Source: Sphingomonadales bacterium
Lineage (GTDB): Bacteria > Pseudomonadota > Alphaproteobacteria > Sphingomonadales > Sphingomonadaceae
Assembly (NCBI GenBank): GCA_028869175.1
Contig: JAGWTB010000003.1
Coordinates: forward strand, 1-62,575
Length of the DNA: 62,575 bases
Direction of reading: 5' to 3'
Under the pieces are notes generated by a model. The model saw only the letters and a list, made by a program, of their open reading frames with translations. It searched no databases and had not been told where the DNA came from. Below are positions 26,496 to 40,448 of the stretch, in pieces (position 1 is the stretch's first letter; each line of letters opens with the position of its first letter). Position numbers and translations under genes: made by a program.

Positions 26496-27101
26496 TCAGG
26501 CAGTATCCCGCCGCGCGAAGATCTGGCCGAGTATGCGCTTGGCCGTGATTACCAGCGCGATGCACAGCGCCAGCAGCAGCAGCGCCACGCCGCCCGCCGC
26601 CACCGGGTGGGCATAAGCCAGATAGAGCAGCCCGCCGGTCGCCACATCTTCCAGTGACGAGACGGCAATGTTGCTGAACGGTTCGGGGCTGGTGTTGACC
26701 ACCGCCCGCGCCCCGGCCTTGCCGCCGTGCGCCAGCAGGGTCGCCCCGCCGCCCAGCAGGAAAGCGATGACCTGGGTCGAAGGGTCCGAAGGATCGACCA
26801 CCGCCAGCGCCAGCAGCGCCCCGCCGACCGGGCGGATCAGGGTGTGGACGGTGTCCCAGATCGTGTCGAGCCAGGCCACCTTGTCGGCAAAGAACTCGCA
26901 CAGGGCGGCGAAGCCGGCGATGCCCATCACCCACGGACTGGCCAGAACCTTCAGCGCGGCGAGGTGTTCGGGCAGCGGCAACACACCGAAATGCATCGCC
27001 AGCCCGGTCGCCAGCACGCAGAGATAGAGCCGCCAGCCCGACAGCAAGCTGACGCTGCCAGCGATGCCGAGGATTTCCAGTATTCCGGGTTGGGCGACCA
27101 T
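26496..27101 (-). CDS. DUF4126-domain membrane protein
   Basis: A 201-residue integral membrane protein with four or five hydrophobic segments and the family features GWRLYLCVLATGLAMHFG and FFADKVAWLDTIWDTVHTL. GAGGAGAAAGGG precedes the ATG at 27101. The role of the family is unknown. It is the last gene of the minus-strand run after the polysaccharide ligase. Confidence 0.85.
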   Translation of the reverse strand: MVAQPGILEILGIAGSVSLLSGWRLYLCVLATGLAMHFGVLPLPEHLAALKVLASPWVMGIAGFAALCEFFADKVAWLDTIWDTVHTLIRPVGGALLALAVVDPSDPSTQVIAFLLGGGATLLAHGGKAGARAVVNTSPEPFSNIAVSSLEDVATGGLLYLAYAHPVAAGGVALLLLALCIALVITAKRILGQIFARRDTA

Positions 27102-27134
27102 GGCCCTTTCTCCTCAAGCCATTGACCCGAAGAT

Positions 27135-27148
27135 GCCGGTTAACCGGC
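27135..27148. promoter_or_regulatory. Perfect 14-bp palindrome before the DUF4126 gene
   Basis: GCCGGTTAACCGGC lies 34 bases before the DUF4126 start and 45 bases after the ligase stop. It is a candidate operator, too short in the loop to be a hairpin terminator. Confidence 0.35.
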
Positions 27149-27192
27149 GGTGTGGCAAGGCCGGAAAATTCTAGCTTGCCAGATACTTGGCG

Positions 27193-28584
27193 TTACGAGC
27201 CGGCAGGTTCGCCGGCAAGCCGCGGAACCGGCTTCGCCGCCGTCATCGCCGGCTTCCTTGCCAGCCGCGCACGGGCGGGCGAATCGATCCGGCGCAGGTA
27301 GGTCCACAGCGCGCATTGCATGGCGATCAGCATAAGGATGAACGGCTGGTAGGCAATGCCGACGAAGGCCGCGCCCAGCAGGTAGATGACCTGCGCCTGT
27401 TGCAACGCGCCGGCCAGCGGGGCCTGCCACTGCTCGCCCGGCCCCGTCCGCTTCTTCCAGCGATTGCGCAGCCGTTCCATCTGCCAGACACCCAGGGCCT
27501 GGATCCACAGCCACAGCAGCAGCCCCGGATAGCCCTGCTCACCCAGCATCTCGAAATAGCTGGAGTGATAGGCGCGCGCCGAATCGACCACCGCGCCGAC
27601 CTTTACCGAGGTATTGGTGCCGTCCGTCTGGGCGGAGCGAGTCTCGATCCGCAGCTTGTTGCCGCGAAACGCGTCGAAACCGCCGCCCAACGGGTGTTCC
27701 TTGGCGTAGTCGATGGTCCACTGCCACACCACCAGCCGGGTCGAGGCCGACTGGTCGGCCTCGTGGTTTTCGATCGTGCTCATCCGGTCGGTATAGGTCT
27801 TGGGCAGGAACGGGATCGCCACCAGCGCCAGGCCGGCCATCGCGCCGAGATAGAGGAACCGGCGCTTGACCGTGCGCAGCGACAGCACCGCCAGCAGGCC
27901 GATGCAAAGCAGCCCGGTGCGCGCCTGGGTACCCACCGGGATCAGCAGGCAGGCGAAGGTCAGCGCCACCGCGAACAGCCGCACCGCCGGGCTGCGCGGA
28001 TAGATCGTGCCGTGGTTCACCAGCCACCAGATCAGCGGGACGATCGTGATCGCGACGGTGGAGATGATCGAGCTTTCATAAAGCCCGGTGTTGTCGTTGA
28101 CGAAGAAATGCAGCTGGTCGTAGCCGCCGCCGGTAACCAGCGTCTTGATCGCGCCGGTAATGATGATCGAACCGGCGGATAGCACCATGGTCAGCACCGC
28201 CGCCTCGAACCGCAGGCGGGTACGCAAGGTCAGCGGCAGGAACACCGCGAAGACCAGCGCCTTCCACACCCATGACCACTTGGCCGCCGCCTCTTCCGGA
28301 AAATCTGCCCCCAGCGTGGTCAGCCCGCAATAGAGCAGCAGCAGCAGGATCAGGGCCTGGCGCAGGGTGAAGCGGCTGTCGGTCTTGTCATCGGCCATCA
28401 GCCAGCCGCCAAGAGCGGCCGTAAAGGCGAACAACGACACTGGCAACGAGGCCAGCAGGAAGTACGAAATCTTCTGCGGCGCGACGATGTCGATATAGAG
28501 GTAGGCCAGCACCCAGATGAACGGGCGACGGAAGCCCAGCGCCATCAGGATGCTGACAAACCCGGCCAGGGCAATATCAAGCAC
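27193..28584 (-). CDS. O-antigen/O-glycosylation ligase-like membrane protein, exosortase-A-associated type
   Basis: A 463-residue protein with about ten to twelve membrane segments. The N-terminal part (FRRPFIWVLAYLYIDIVAPQ) fits DUF5935 and the centre/C-terminus is Wzy_C-like, with the large periplasmic loop near residues 270-340 (STRLVVWQWTIDYAKEHPLG, then ARAYHSSYFEMLGEQGYPG). This is the combination seen in exosortase-A-associated ligases. It starts at GTG 28584 inside the end of the preceding small gene (eight shared bases). It probably joins or polymerises polysaccharide units at the periplasmic face. Confidence 0.85.
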   Translation of the reverse strand: MLDIALAGFVSILMALGFRRPFIWVLAYLYIDIVAPQKISYFLLASLPVSLFAFTAALGGWLMADDKTDSRFTLRQALILLLLLYCGLTTLGADFPEEAAAKWSWVWKALVFAVFLPLTLRTRLRFEAAVLTMVLSAGSIIITGAIKTLVTGGGYDQLHFFVNDNTGLYESSIISTVAITIVPLIWWLVNHGTIYPRSPAVRLFAVALTFACLLIPVGTQARTGLLCIGLLAVLSLRTVKRRFLYLGAMAGLALVAIPFLPKTYTDRMSTIENHEADQSASTRLVVWQWTIDYAKEHPLGGGFDAFRGNKLRIETRSAQTDGTNTSVKVGAVVDSARAYHSSYFEMLGEQGYPGLLLWLWIQALGVWQMERLRNRWKKRTGPGEQWQAPLAGALQQAQVIYLLGAAFVGIAYQPFILMLIAMQCALWTYLRRIDSPARARLARKPAMTAAKPVPRLAGEPAGS

Positions 28585-28717
28585 GGCGGTTGCCCTTGGC
28601 CGGCACGGCGTCGTCCCCTTCGGTCGGGTCGCGATCCAGATCGTTGCGGTTCAGCAGCCGCCACAAGGCAAAGGCCAGCAGCACATGCGTGACACCCAAG
28701 GCAAAGTAATCGACCAT
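28577..28717 (-). CDS. 46-residue membrane protein preceding the ligase
   Basis: A very small gene: MVDYFALGVTHVLLAFALWR, LLNRNDLDRDPTEGDD and a basic end, NRRA. One membrane helix (~5-22) is followed by an acidic then basic tail. Its TGA lies within the first codons of the ligase (GTGCTTGA), so translation of the ligase probably depends on it. No family was recognised. The coupling and regular codon use support a real gene. Confidence 0.6.
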   Translation of the reverse strand: MVDYFALGVTHVLLAFALWRLLNRNDLDRDPTEGDDAVPAKGNRRA

Positions 28718-28742
28718 TGGCCAAGGCCTTAGGCGCGCCGGG

Positions 28743-28772
28743 TTGACGCTTGGTTAAGCATGTCGGGCTAGA
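28743..28772 (+). promoter_or_regulatory. Candidate sigma-70 promoter of the methyltransferase-glycosyltransferase pair
   Basis: TTGACG (28743-28748), 18 bases, GCTAGA (28767-28772), 34 bases before the ATG at 28806, in the divergent spacer. The -35 is five of six to consensus; the -10 is weak. Confidence 0.45.
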
Positions 28773-28805
28773 GAGGGCGGGAATTGCACTTTCCGGGGAT
28801 TAACA

Positions 28806-29534
28806 ATGGTCAGTTTCCTGTCGCCGGTCGACGATCAGATGCGGGCGATGTTCCCCTATGATTCCCATCCCAATCGCGTGCTCGAACGAGCCATCGATGA
28901 GCGGTTGCGTCCGGATTCGGCGGTGCTCGACATCGGCTGCGGCCGCACCGCGCCGAACCTGATCAAGCTGGCGGGCGATTCCCGGCAGCTTTACGGCATC
29001 GACGTGATCGATTTCACCATCGACGATGACCGCCTGCACCTGTTCAGCAACGACGTCTGCGCCATGAAGGACATCGCCGACAACTCCATCGACCTTGCCT
29101 ATTCGCGCGCGGTGATGGAGCACATCGAGCATCCCGAGGCAGCCTATGCGGAGATCGCCCGGGTGCTCAAGCCCGGCGGTGTCTATGTGTTCACCACCCC
29201 CAGCATCTACGATTACGGCTCTATCGCCGCGCTGATGATCCCCAACCGCTTCCACGCGCGCATCGTCAGCGCCACCGAGGGCCGCGCCGGCGAGGACGTG
29301 TTCCCGACGGTGTTCGGCAGCAACAGCCGGGGCCGGATCGCCGCCCAGGCGCGCGATGTCGGCCTGCGGGTCAGCCAACTCGACTATATCGGCCAGTACC
29401 CCAGCTACCTCGTGTTCAACCGCGTCGCCTTCTGGCTGGGCAGCATGTACCAGAAAGCCATCGAGCGCTTCGCCGTCACCCGGCCGCTGCAGGGCTGGAT
29501 ATTCTGCGTGCTGGAAAAGCCGGCGACGCACTGA
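28806..29534 (+). CDS. Class I SAM-dependent methyltransferase
   Basis: A 242-residue cytosolic enzyme. The SAM-binding motif I is VLDIGCGRTAPNL (~38-50), followed by an acidic residue loop (YGIDVIDF) and motif IV-VI ARVLKPGGVYVFTTPS. The C-terminus is hydrophobic and may touch the membrane. It is divergent from the ligase unit and 49 bases ahead of the glycosyltransferase, so it probably methylates a polysaccharide precursor. The acceptor is unknown. Confidence 0.85.
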   Translation: MVSFLSPVDDQMRAMFPYDSHPNRVLERAIDERLRPDSAVLDIGCGRTAPNLIKLAGDSRQLYGIDVIDFTIDDDRLHLFSNDVCAMKDIADNSIDLAYSRAVMEHIEHPEAAYAEIARVLKPGGVYVFTTPSIYDYGSIAALMIPNRFHARIVSATEGRAGEDVFPTVFGSNSRGRIAAQARDVGLRVSQLDYIGQYPSYLVFNRVAFWLGSMYQKAIERFAVTRPLQGWIFCVLEKPATH

Positions 29535-29583
29535 TGCATCCCTGCTCCCCGTACTGCCGCCTTCGAGGCAAGATGGTAAACCG

Positions 29584-30816
29584 ATGACCCGCATCCTTCA
29601 CGTTCTTGACCATTCGCTGCCGCTGCACAGCGGCTACACCTTCCGCACGCGGGCGATCCTCAAGGCCCAGCAGGCGCTGGGGCTGGAAGTGCGCGGGGTC
29701 ACCGGGTTGCGCCATACGGCCACGGGGCCAAGTCCCGAAGAAGCCGACGGGCTGATCTTTCACCGCACCGAAGGTGGTGAGGCAAGCGGCCCGCCGGGCC
29801 TGCGCGAATGGCGCGAAATCGGGCGGTTTGCCCAGACGATCGAGCGGGTCTGTGACGAATGGCAGCCCGACGTGCTCCATGCCCATTCGCCCGCGCTTTG
29901 CGGCGAGGCCGCGCTGCGCGTCGCGCGGCGGCGGGGGATTCCGCTGGTCTATGAAATCCGCGCCTTCTGGGAAGATGCGGCGGTGGAGAACGGACAGGGC
30001 CGCGAAGGCTCGCTCAAGTACCGGCTGACCCGCAGCCTGGAAAACCACGTGATCGGCGGGGCCGACGCGGTGGTGACGATCTGCCAGGGCCTGCGCGGCG
30101 ACCTGATCGGGCGCGGGGTCGATCCGGCGCGGATCACCGTGATGTACAACGGCGTCGATCTCTCGCTGTTCGGCGAACCACCGGCGCGCGACGCGGCTTT
30201 CGCTGCCGAACTGGGGCTGGGCGATGGCCCGGTGATCGGCTTCATCGGCAGTTTCTATGCCTACGAAGGGCTCGACGACCTGATCGACGCCATGCCGCCG
30301 CTGATCGCCCGCCATCCCGGCGCGCGGCTGCTGCTGGTCGGCGGCGGTCCGTGCGAGGCCGAACTCAAGGCCCGGGCCGAGGCTTCGGGTGCAGATCATG
30401 CCGTCATCTTCACCGGGCGCGTGCCGCACAGCGAAGTGGAGCGCTATTACGCGCTGTGCGACGTCATGGCCTATCCGCGCAAGAAAAGCCGGCTGACCGA
30501 TCTGGTGACGCCGCTCAAGCCGCTGGAGGCCATGGCCCAGGGCAAGCTGGTCGCCGCCTCGGACGTTGGCGGGCACCGCGAACTGATCGCGGACGGCGAG
30601 ACCGGGGCGCTGTTCACGCCAGACGATCCGGCGGCCTGCGCCGACGCCCTCGCCCGGCTGCTCGATGATCGCTCCAACTGGGATCGCCGCCGCGCGGCCG
30701 GCAAGGCCCACGTCCGCGACCGGCACGATTGGTCGGTAAACGTGCAGCGTTATCAGGATGTTTACCAAACGCTGTTAACCCGAAAAGTGGATCGAAGGCT
30801 TCAAAGCGCCGCCTGA
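29584..30816 (+). CDS. GT4-type glycosyltransferase, exosortase-A-associated family
   Basis: A 410-residue GT-B glycosyltransferase. The opening MTRILHVLDHSLPLHSGYTF is the hallmark of the exosortase-A-associated (Daro_2409-like) group. The nucleotide-sugar side is the C-terminal half with GFIGSFYAYEGLDDLI and the E-x7-E region PLEAMAQGKLVAASDVGG. GAGGC lies upstream of ATG 29584. With the ligase across the divergent spacer it marks an exopolysaccharide locus tied to an exosortase system that is not in this window. Confidence 0.9.
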   Translation: MTRILHVLDHSLPLHSGYTFRTRAILKAQQALGLEVRGVTGLRHTATGPSPEEADGLIFHRTEGGEASGPPGLREWREIGRFAQTIERVCDEWQPDVLHAHSPALCGEAALRVARRRGIPLVYEIRAFWEDAAVENGQGREGSLKYRLTRSLENHVIGGADAVVTICQGLRGDLIGRGVDPARITVMYNGVDLSLFGEPPARDAAFAAELGLGDGPVIGFIGSFYAYEGLDDLIDAMPPLIARHPGARLLLVGGGPCEAELKARAEASGADHAVIFTGRVPHSEVERYYALCDVMAYPRKKSRLTDLVTPLKPLEAMAQGKLVAASDVGGHRELIADGETGALFTPDDPAACADALARLLDDRSNWDRRRAAGKAHVRDRHDWSVNVQRYQDVYQTLLTRKVDRRLQSAA

Positions 30817-30860
30817 CGCGGTGGAGGCCCCAGAGATTGCTACGAAACGGGGTACGAATT

Positions 30861-32960
30861 TTGGCCAGCAAGAACCGCAAGAAAGCTCCGGGCAAGCCGC
30901 CTGTCACGAGCCATCCGCTGTTCCCGGCAGTCGTTGCGCTATGGTTCGGCGCGCTGTTCGGCCTCGGCAGTCTGGCGATCCGCGCCACCCTGCTCGAATC
31001 GCTGGTGGTATCCACGCACATTGACAGCGTCGTGCCCGCTGCCGCGCCGCCGCTGGGCGTAACCGCGCGCATCCTGCTGGCGCTGGTGCTGGCGGCTTTG
31101 GGTGCCGCGCTGGGCGCGCTGATCGCCCGCGCCCTTGCCCGGCCCAAGCCCGTCGTGCGTGAACGCAGCCGCTCCGTTGGCGGCGAGCGTGCCGATCTCA
31201 AGCTGCGTCCGCGTGACAGCCACCCCGATGCGCCCGCGCGCCGGCCGATTTCGGCGCATGAAGAGTTCGGCGACGACGATTACGACGACGAGGACGACGA
31301 CGATTTCCCGCCACTTCGCCAGGTCGCTGCCCCTGCCGAAGTGACTGCTGTCGCAGAGCCGACCGACGCGGCTTCGGCTGCCAGTCCCCTGCCCGGTCGC
31401 CGCCGCGCCTTGGCGATCGAGGCCGACCACCGCCTTGATATTCCCGAACTCGCCCCGCTGCCGGGCGGCGAGCCCCAGATCCTGGACATAAGTGCTTTCC
31501 CGCTGGCTTCCGAACAGAGCCCGGCACCTGCCGCCGAGCTCGATCTGGGCAGCTTCGCGCCGGTTGAACCTTCAGCGCCATTCGCCGCACCTGCTGGCCC
31601 GGTCGAAGCCGCCGCACGCTTTGCCGCGCCCGCCGCCATGCCGCCGGTGTCAACCGAAGCTGGCAATCCTTTTGCCCCGCCGCCGATGCCCGCCGTGTTC
31701 GCCCCGCCACCAACCAGCTTCGCGCCGCCCGTCGCCGCTGCAGAAGCAACACCGGTTGCAAGCGAACTGCCTGCCCCTGAGGCTGAAGCCAGCGACGCAC
31801 CTGCCGGACGCATGTTCGACATGCTCGGTGCCAGCACTCGCCTGTTTGGCCCGCCCAAGATCGATGTTGCCGATGTGGCCACGCCGGAGCGCGCCGAAGC
31901 GGAGGACTTTTCACCGCCCGTACCTGTGGCCGAGGCATCCGCTGAGCCGGTCGTCGCGCCTGAAGACGCGCCGGTCGAAGCGCCCGTAACTGAACCAGTC
32001 GATGCTATCGCAGTCCAGCCCGCGCCCTTTGCCGAAGTGGTTGCCCCGTCTGTGGCCGACGTCGCCGCAGAAGCGGTTGCCGAACCCGCCGCAGCGCCTG
32101 CCGCCGCGCCGACCGCAGCGAATGCATTCGACGAGCTCTCGCCCGTCGAACTGATCGAGCGCCTGGCCCGGTCGCTCGAACGTCGCCGCCAGCAGGCCGC
32201 CGTTGCTGCCGCACCTGTCGTGACGGACGTTGCCCAGCCTGCGCCGCTCGCCCCGTTTGCCCCGCCGGTTGCGGAAGCGCCGGCCGCGCCCGAACCTGCG
32301 CCGGCAATCGCAGCCATGCCCGAGGCCGCTGCGCCGGGCGAACCGGCGATGCCCGCCGCGCTGCGTCCGCTTACCTTCGACGATGACGAGGAGGATGACG
32401 GCGAAGCCCTGTCGAGCCTGTTGCCCCCGCGCCGTATCGTTGCCTTGGTCGATACCGAAACGGAAACCGACACCGAAACCGCCAGCGATGCCGACGACGA
32501 AGACGAGGATGACGACGGCTACAGCTCGCTGCTCGATCTCAGCTTCACCAACACCGAAGCGCGCCCCGGCTTCGTCCGGATCGACGAGCGTGCCCCGGCC
32601 CACGGCGCGGTGGAACCGGTGGTGATCTTCCCCGGTCAGGCTGCTGCCGGCACCGCCGGCTTCGCCCAGCCCGCCTCCGCCTTTGCTGCCCCGCCGCGCA
32701 CCGGCATGGGCGGCGAAATGAACGCGATCCAGCCTGCGGCACCGCACTTCGCTCCGGCGCAGACCGGCGCGACCATGACCACGGCCCAGGCCGCCACCGA
32801 GGCCGAACAGCGCGTACTGCGCCGCTTCGATGCCCCGGGCAGCTCGGGCGTGGTTGGGCAGGAGGCCATGGCGGTATCGCCGCCGCGCGATCCCGAAGAG
32901 ACAGAACGCGCCCTGCGCGCCGCGCTCGCCACGCTCCAGCGGATGAGCGGCGCGGCCTGA
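30861..32960 (+). CDS. Large Ala/Pro-rich acidic membrane-anchored protein
   Basis: No family recognised. The 699-residue product has a basic head (ASKNRKKAPGKPP), two membrane helices (~20-42 and ~65-88) and a basic stretch. Then come several hundred residues of Ala/Pro/Glu-rich low-complexity sequence with acidic clusters (GDDDYDDEDDDDF near 140 and DDEDEDDDGYSSLLDL near 550). A conserved-looking C-terminus ends EETERALRAALATLQRMSG. The start is taken as TTG 30861 because the frame upstream overlaps the glycosyltransferase end; GGGG lies about a dozen bases before it. The cytoplasmic tail is probably disordered and may be a scaffold. It lies between EPS genes and gltB. Confidence 0.65.
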   Translation: MASKNRKKAPGKPPVTSHPLFPAVVALWFGALFGLGSLAIRATLLESLVVSTHIDSVVPAAAPPLGVTARILLALVLAALGAALGALIARALARPKPVVRERSRSVGGERADLKLRPRDSHPDAPARRPISAHEEFGDDDYDDEDDDDFPPLRQVAAPAEVTAVAEPTDAASAASPLPGRRRALAIEADHRLDIPELAPLPGGEPQILDISAFPLASEQSPAPAAELDLGSFAPVEPSAPFAAPAGPVEAAARFAAPAAMPPVSTEAGNPFAPPPMPAVFAPPPTSFAPPVAAAEATPVASELPAPEAEASDAPAGRMFDMLGASTRLFGPPKIDVADVATPERAEAEDFSPPVPVAEASAEPVVAPEDAPVEAPVTEPVDAIAVQPAPFAEVVAPSVADVAAEAVAEPAAAPAAAPTAANAFDELSPVELIERLARSLERRRQQAAVAAAPVVTDVAQPAPLAPFAPPVAEAPAAPEPAPAIAAMPEAAAPGEPAMPAALRPLTFDDDEEDDGEALSSLLPPRRIVALVDTETETDTETASDADDEDEDDDGYSSLLDLSFTNTEARPGFVRIDERAPAHGAVEPVVIFPGQAAAGTAGFAQPASAFAAPPRTGMGGEMNAIQPAAPHFAPAQTGATMTTAQAATEAEQRVLRRFDAPGSSGVVGQEAMAVSPPRDPEETERALRAALATLQRMSGAA

Positions 32961-32986
32961 AGTTTACCCTACGAAAACCCCGATTT

Positions 32987-33014
32987 CCGCCGATGCATTC
33001 CTATTCATCGGCGG
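32987..33014 (+). terminator. Terminator-like hairpin after the acidic protein gene
   Basis: CCGCCGATG pairs with CATCGGCGG around a ten-base loop, followed by GTTTC. It separates this gene from gltB. The remaining spacer to 33183 is AT-richer and probably holds the gltB promoter, but no clear boxes stand out. Confidence 0.55.
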
Positions 33015-33183
33015 GTTTCGGCCTGTCCGACGCACGGCGCGCGGCATTCGCAGTTGCAATAATTTTCTCCTGTCGCCATGGGATCGGTTCGCGCAACTTT
33101 CGCTACTTTTGGTGGCAGGGTGAGTCGCGTTTAATTGCCGGTTCGCCACGGTCACTTCCGCATTTGCGCGCCGGCCCGACAGG

Positions 33184-37836
<4,653 letters not shown>

Positions 37837-37848
37837 GGGGCGCGCGAC

Positions 37849-39285
37849 ATGGGCAAGGAAACCGGCTTTCTCGAGCTTGACCGGCAGGACCGCACCTATG
37901 CGGACCCGAAGGAGCGCCTGACGCACTACAAGGAATTCGTCGTTCCCCACACGGAACCGGCGCTGAAGGCGCAGGCTTCGCGCTGCATGAACTGCGGCAT
38001 TCCCTACTGCCACAACGGCTGCCCGGTGAACAACATCATCCCCGACTGGAATCATCTGGTCTATGAGGGTGACTGGCAGAACGCGCTGGAAGTGCTGCAT
38101 TCGACCAACAATTTCCCGGAATTCACCGGCCGCATCTGCCCCGCCCCCTGCGAGGCGAGCTGCACCCTGAACATTCAGGACCAGCCGGTGACGATCAAGT
38201 CGATCGAATGCGCCATCGTCGACAAGGGCTGGGAAGAAGGCTGGATCGTGCCGCAGGTGCCCGCGAAGCGCACTGGCAAGACTGTCGCGGTGGTCGGCTC
38301 CGGCCCGGCGGGCCTCGCCGCCGCGCAGCAGCTTGCTCGCGCTGGCCATTCGGTGACGGTGTTCGAGAAGAACGACCGCGTCGGCGGGCTGATGCGCTAT
38401 GGCATCCCCGACTTCAAGCTGGAGAAGCACCTGATCAACCGCCGCATGGTGCAGATGGAGGCCGAAGGCGTCCAGTTCCGCACCTCGACGGAAGTCGGCG
38501 TGACCGTCTCGATGGCCTCGCTCAAGGAAAACTTTGACGCCGTGGTCCTGTCGGGCGGGGCGGAAGACCCGCGCACGCTCGACATTCCGGGCTATGAACT
38601 GTCCGGCGTGCGGCTGGCGATGGAATTCCTCACCCAGCAGAACAAGCGCAACGCCGGCGACGACGAAATCCGCGCCGCGCCGCGCGGTTCGCTCACTGCC
38701 ACCGGCAAGCACGTGGTGGTGATTGGCGGCGGCGATACCGGCAGCGACTGCGTCGGCACCTCCAACCGCCAGGGCGCGGCCTCGGTCACCCAGATCGAGA
38801 TCATGCCCAAGCCGCCGGAAAAGGAAGACAAGGCGCTGTCATGGCCGAACTGGCCGATGAAGCTGCGCACCTCGACCAGCCACGACGAGGGCTGCGAGCG
38901 TGACTGGGCCGTGCTGACCAAGCGCGTGATCGGTGAAAACGGCATCGTCACCGGGCTCGAATGCGTCCGCGCCGAATGGGCCGGTGGCAAGCTGCAGGAA
39001 GTGGCCGGCAGCGAGTTCACCCTGAAAGCCGACCTTATCCTGCTCGCCATGGGCTTCGTCGGCCCGCGCAAGCCGGGGCTGCTCGACCAGGCCGGGGTTG
39101 ACCTCGACGCCCGCGGCAACGTCGCCGCCAACGTCCAGGACTATCGCACCAGCGACCCGCAGGTCTGGGCCTGCGGCGACATGCGGCGCGGCCAGAGCCT
39201 GGTCGTCTGGGCGATCCGCGAGGGCCGGCAGGCCGCGCGGGCGGTGGACGAAGCGCTGATGGGCAGCACCGAGCTGCCCCGCTAG
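37849..39285 (+). CDS. gltD: Glutamate synthase (NADPH) small subunit
   Basis: Feeds electrons from NADPH to GltB. The 478-residue protein has the N-terminal 4Fe-4S cluster domain ([24 protein letters not shown]), an FAD-binding Rossmann [12 protein letters not shown] (~148) and the NADPH-binding GGGDTGSDC (~288). The C-terminus carries the FAD motif [13 protein letters not shown]. It follows gltB by 12 bases. Confidence 0.97.
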   Translation: MGKETGFLELDRQDRTYADPKERLTHYKEFVVPHTEPALKAQASRCMNCGIPYCHNGCPVNNIIPDWNHLVYEGDWQNALEVLHSTNNFPEFTGRICPAPCEASCTLNIQDQPVTIKSIECAIVDKGWEEGWIVPQVPAKRTGKTVAVVGSGPAGLAAAQQLARAGHSVTVFEKNDRVGGLMRYGIPDFKLEKHLINRRMVQMEAEGVQFRTSTEVGVTVSMASLKENFDAVVLSGGAEDPRTLDIPGYELSGVRLAMEFLTQQNKRNAGDDEIRAAPRGSLTATGKHVVVIGGGDTGSDCVGTSNRQGAASVTQIEIMPKPPEKEDKALSWPNWPMKLRTSTSHDEGCERDWAVLTKRVIGENGIVTGLECVRAEWAGGKLQEVAGSEFTLKADLILLAMGFVGPRKPGLLDQAGVDLDARGNVAANVQDYRTSDPQVWACGDMRRGQSLVVWAIREGRQAARAVDEALMGSTELPR

Positions 39286-39290
39286 GCGCC

Positions 39291-39689
39291 GTGCAGGCCT
39301 GCCCGCTACTGCCGGAGCAGGCCACCCGGCTCTATGCCGGACTTTCGGCTTACGAGCAGGCCAAGCAGGCGCTGCTCGAACAGCCGTGGTTCGACAAGGA
39401 CGCGCTGCGCATCTACCTGTGCCTCGCGCTGTTCGCAGCGTTTTCCCGCCTGTTCGCCCGCCGCTTCGCCAGCACCGCCGCGCTGGCGATGATCGCGCTG
39501 GTGGTGTTCGGCATCGAGGCCGTCGATACCGCCTACCTCGCCCGAGGCCCCACCTGGTCCCGCGCCGGCTGGCTGGGCGATACGCTGTCCGACCTGGTCA
39601 ATGGCCTGTTGCTGCCAGTACTGCTGTGGCTCTACGCGCGTCGGCATGAGCGGCGGGTGGGGGTGGTTCCGGCGATCCCGACCAATTGA
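39291..39689 (+). CDS. Small membrane protein after gltD
   Basis: A 132-residue protein starting at GTG 39291, five bases after the gltD stop. A soluble head (~1-40) is followed by three hydrophobic segments (YLCLALFAAFSRLF, ALAMIALVVFGIEAV, LVNGLLLPVLLWLY). No family recognised. Position suggests co-transcription with gltBD, but a functional link is not evident. It is convergent with ung and almost abuts it. Confidence 0.65.
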   Translation: MQACPLLPEQATRLYAGLSAYEQAKQALLEQPWFDKDALRIYLCLALFAAFSRLFARRFASTAALAMIALVVFGIEAVDTAYLARGPTWSRAGWLGDTLSDLVNGLLLPVLLWLYARRHERRVGVVPAIPTN

Positions 39690-39691
39690 TT

Positions 39692-40381
39692 TCACACCCG
39701 CCAGTCCACCCCGCCCCGACCCTGCGCCTCCAGAAAGGCATTCGCCTTGCTGAAATGGCGGCAGCCGAGAAAGCCGCTGTGCGCCGAGAGCGGGCTGGGG
39801 TGCGGGGCGGTGAGGATCAGGTGGTGGCTGCCCTTGCCCAGCCCCGGCACCCGCTCGGCCTTCTTGCGCGCGTGGCTGCCCCAGAGGAGGAACACGCAAG
39901 GCTCCGCCTTCGCCGCCACCGCCGCCACTGCCGCGTCGGTGATGGCTTCCCAGCCCAGGTTCTGGTGCGATCCGGCGCGGCCTTCCTCCACGGTCAGGGC
40001 ATTGTTGAGCAGCAGCACGCCTTGCCGCGCCCAGGCTTCCAGATTGCCGTGATCGGGCCGGGGCAGGCCGAGGTCTGCCTCCAACTCCTTGTAGATGTTG
40101 ACCAGGCTGGGCGGCACCCGCACCCCGCGCTGGACCGAGAAGCACAGGCCGTGCGCCTGCCCCGCGCCGTGGTAGGGGTCCTGCCCCAGGATCACCACCT
40201 TTACCCTGTCCAGCGGAGTCATCGCCAGCGCCGCCAGCCGGGTGCCGCGCGGCGGGTAGATCGCCTTGCCAGCAGCTTCCTCCGCCTTCAGGAACCCGCC
40301 CAGCCGGCGCGAGGCGGGCAGCCCCAGCACCGGATCGAGCGCGCTGCGCCAGCTTTCGGGAAGTGCATCGTCGTTTGCCAT
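39692..40381 (-). CDS. ung: Uracil-DNA glycosylase, family 1
   Basis: Removes uracil from DNA as the first step of base excision repair. The 229-residue product shows the water-activating motif GQDPYHG with D68, the uracil-binding VLLLNNALTVEEG and the minor-groove loop HPSPLSAH. The ATG 40381 (MANDDALPESW) matches the family start; the longer open frame upstream overlaps the divergent RNase D-like gene and is rejected. Confidence 0.95.
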   Translation of the reverse strand: MANDDALPESWRSALDPVLGLPASRRLGGFLKAEEAAGKAIYPPRGTRLAALAMTPLDRVKVVILGQDPYHGAGQAHGLCFSVQRGVRVPPSLVNIYKELEADLGLPRPDHGNLEAWARQGVLLLNNALTVEEGRAGSHQNLGWEAITDAAVAAVAAKAEPCVFLLWGSHARKKAERVPGLGKGSHHLILTAPHPSPLSAHSGFLGCRHFSKANAFLEAQGRGGVDWRV

Positions 40382-40448
40382 CGCCTCACCGCCTCCGGAA
40401 CAGCGGGGCTTTCTTATCGCCCCGGATAGGCCTAAGCACTCGCGCGAT

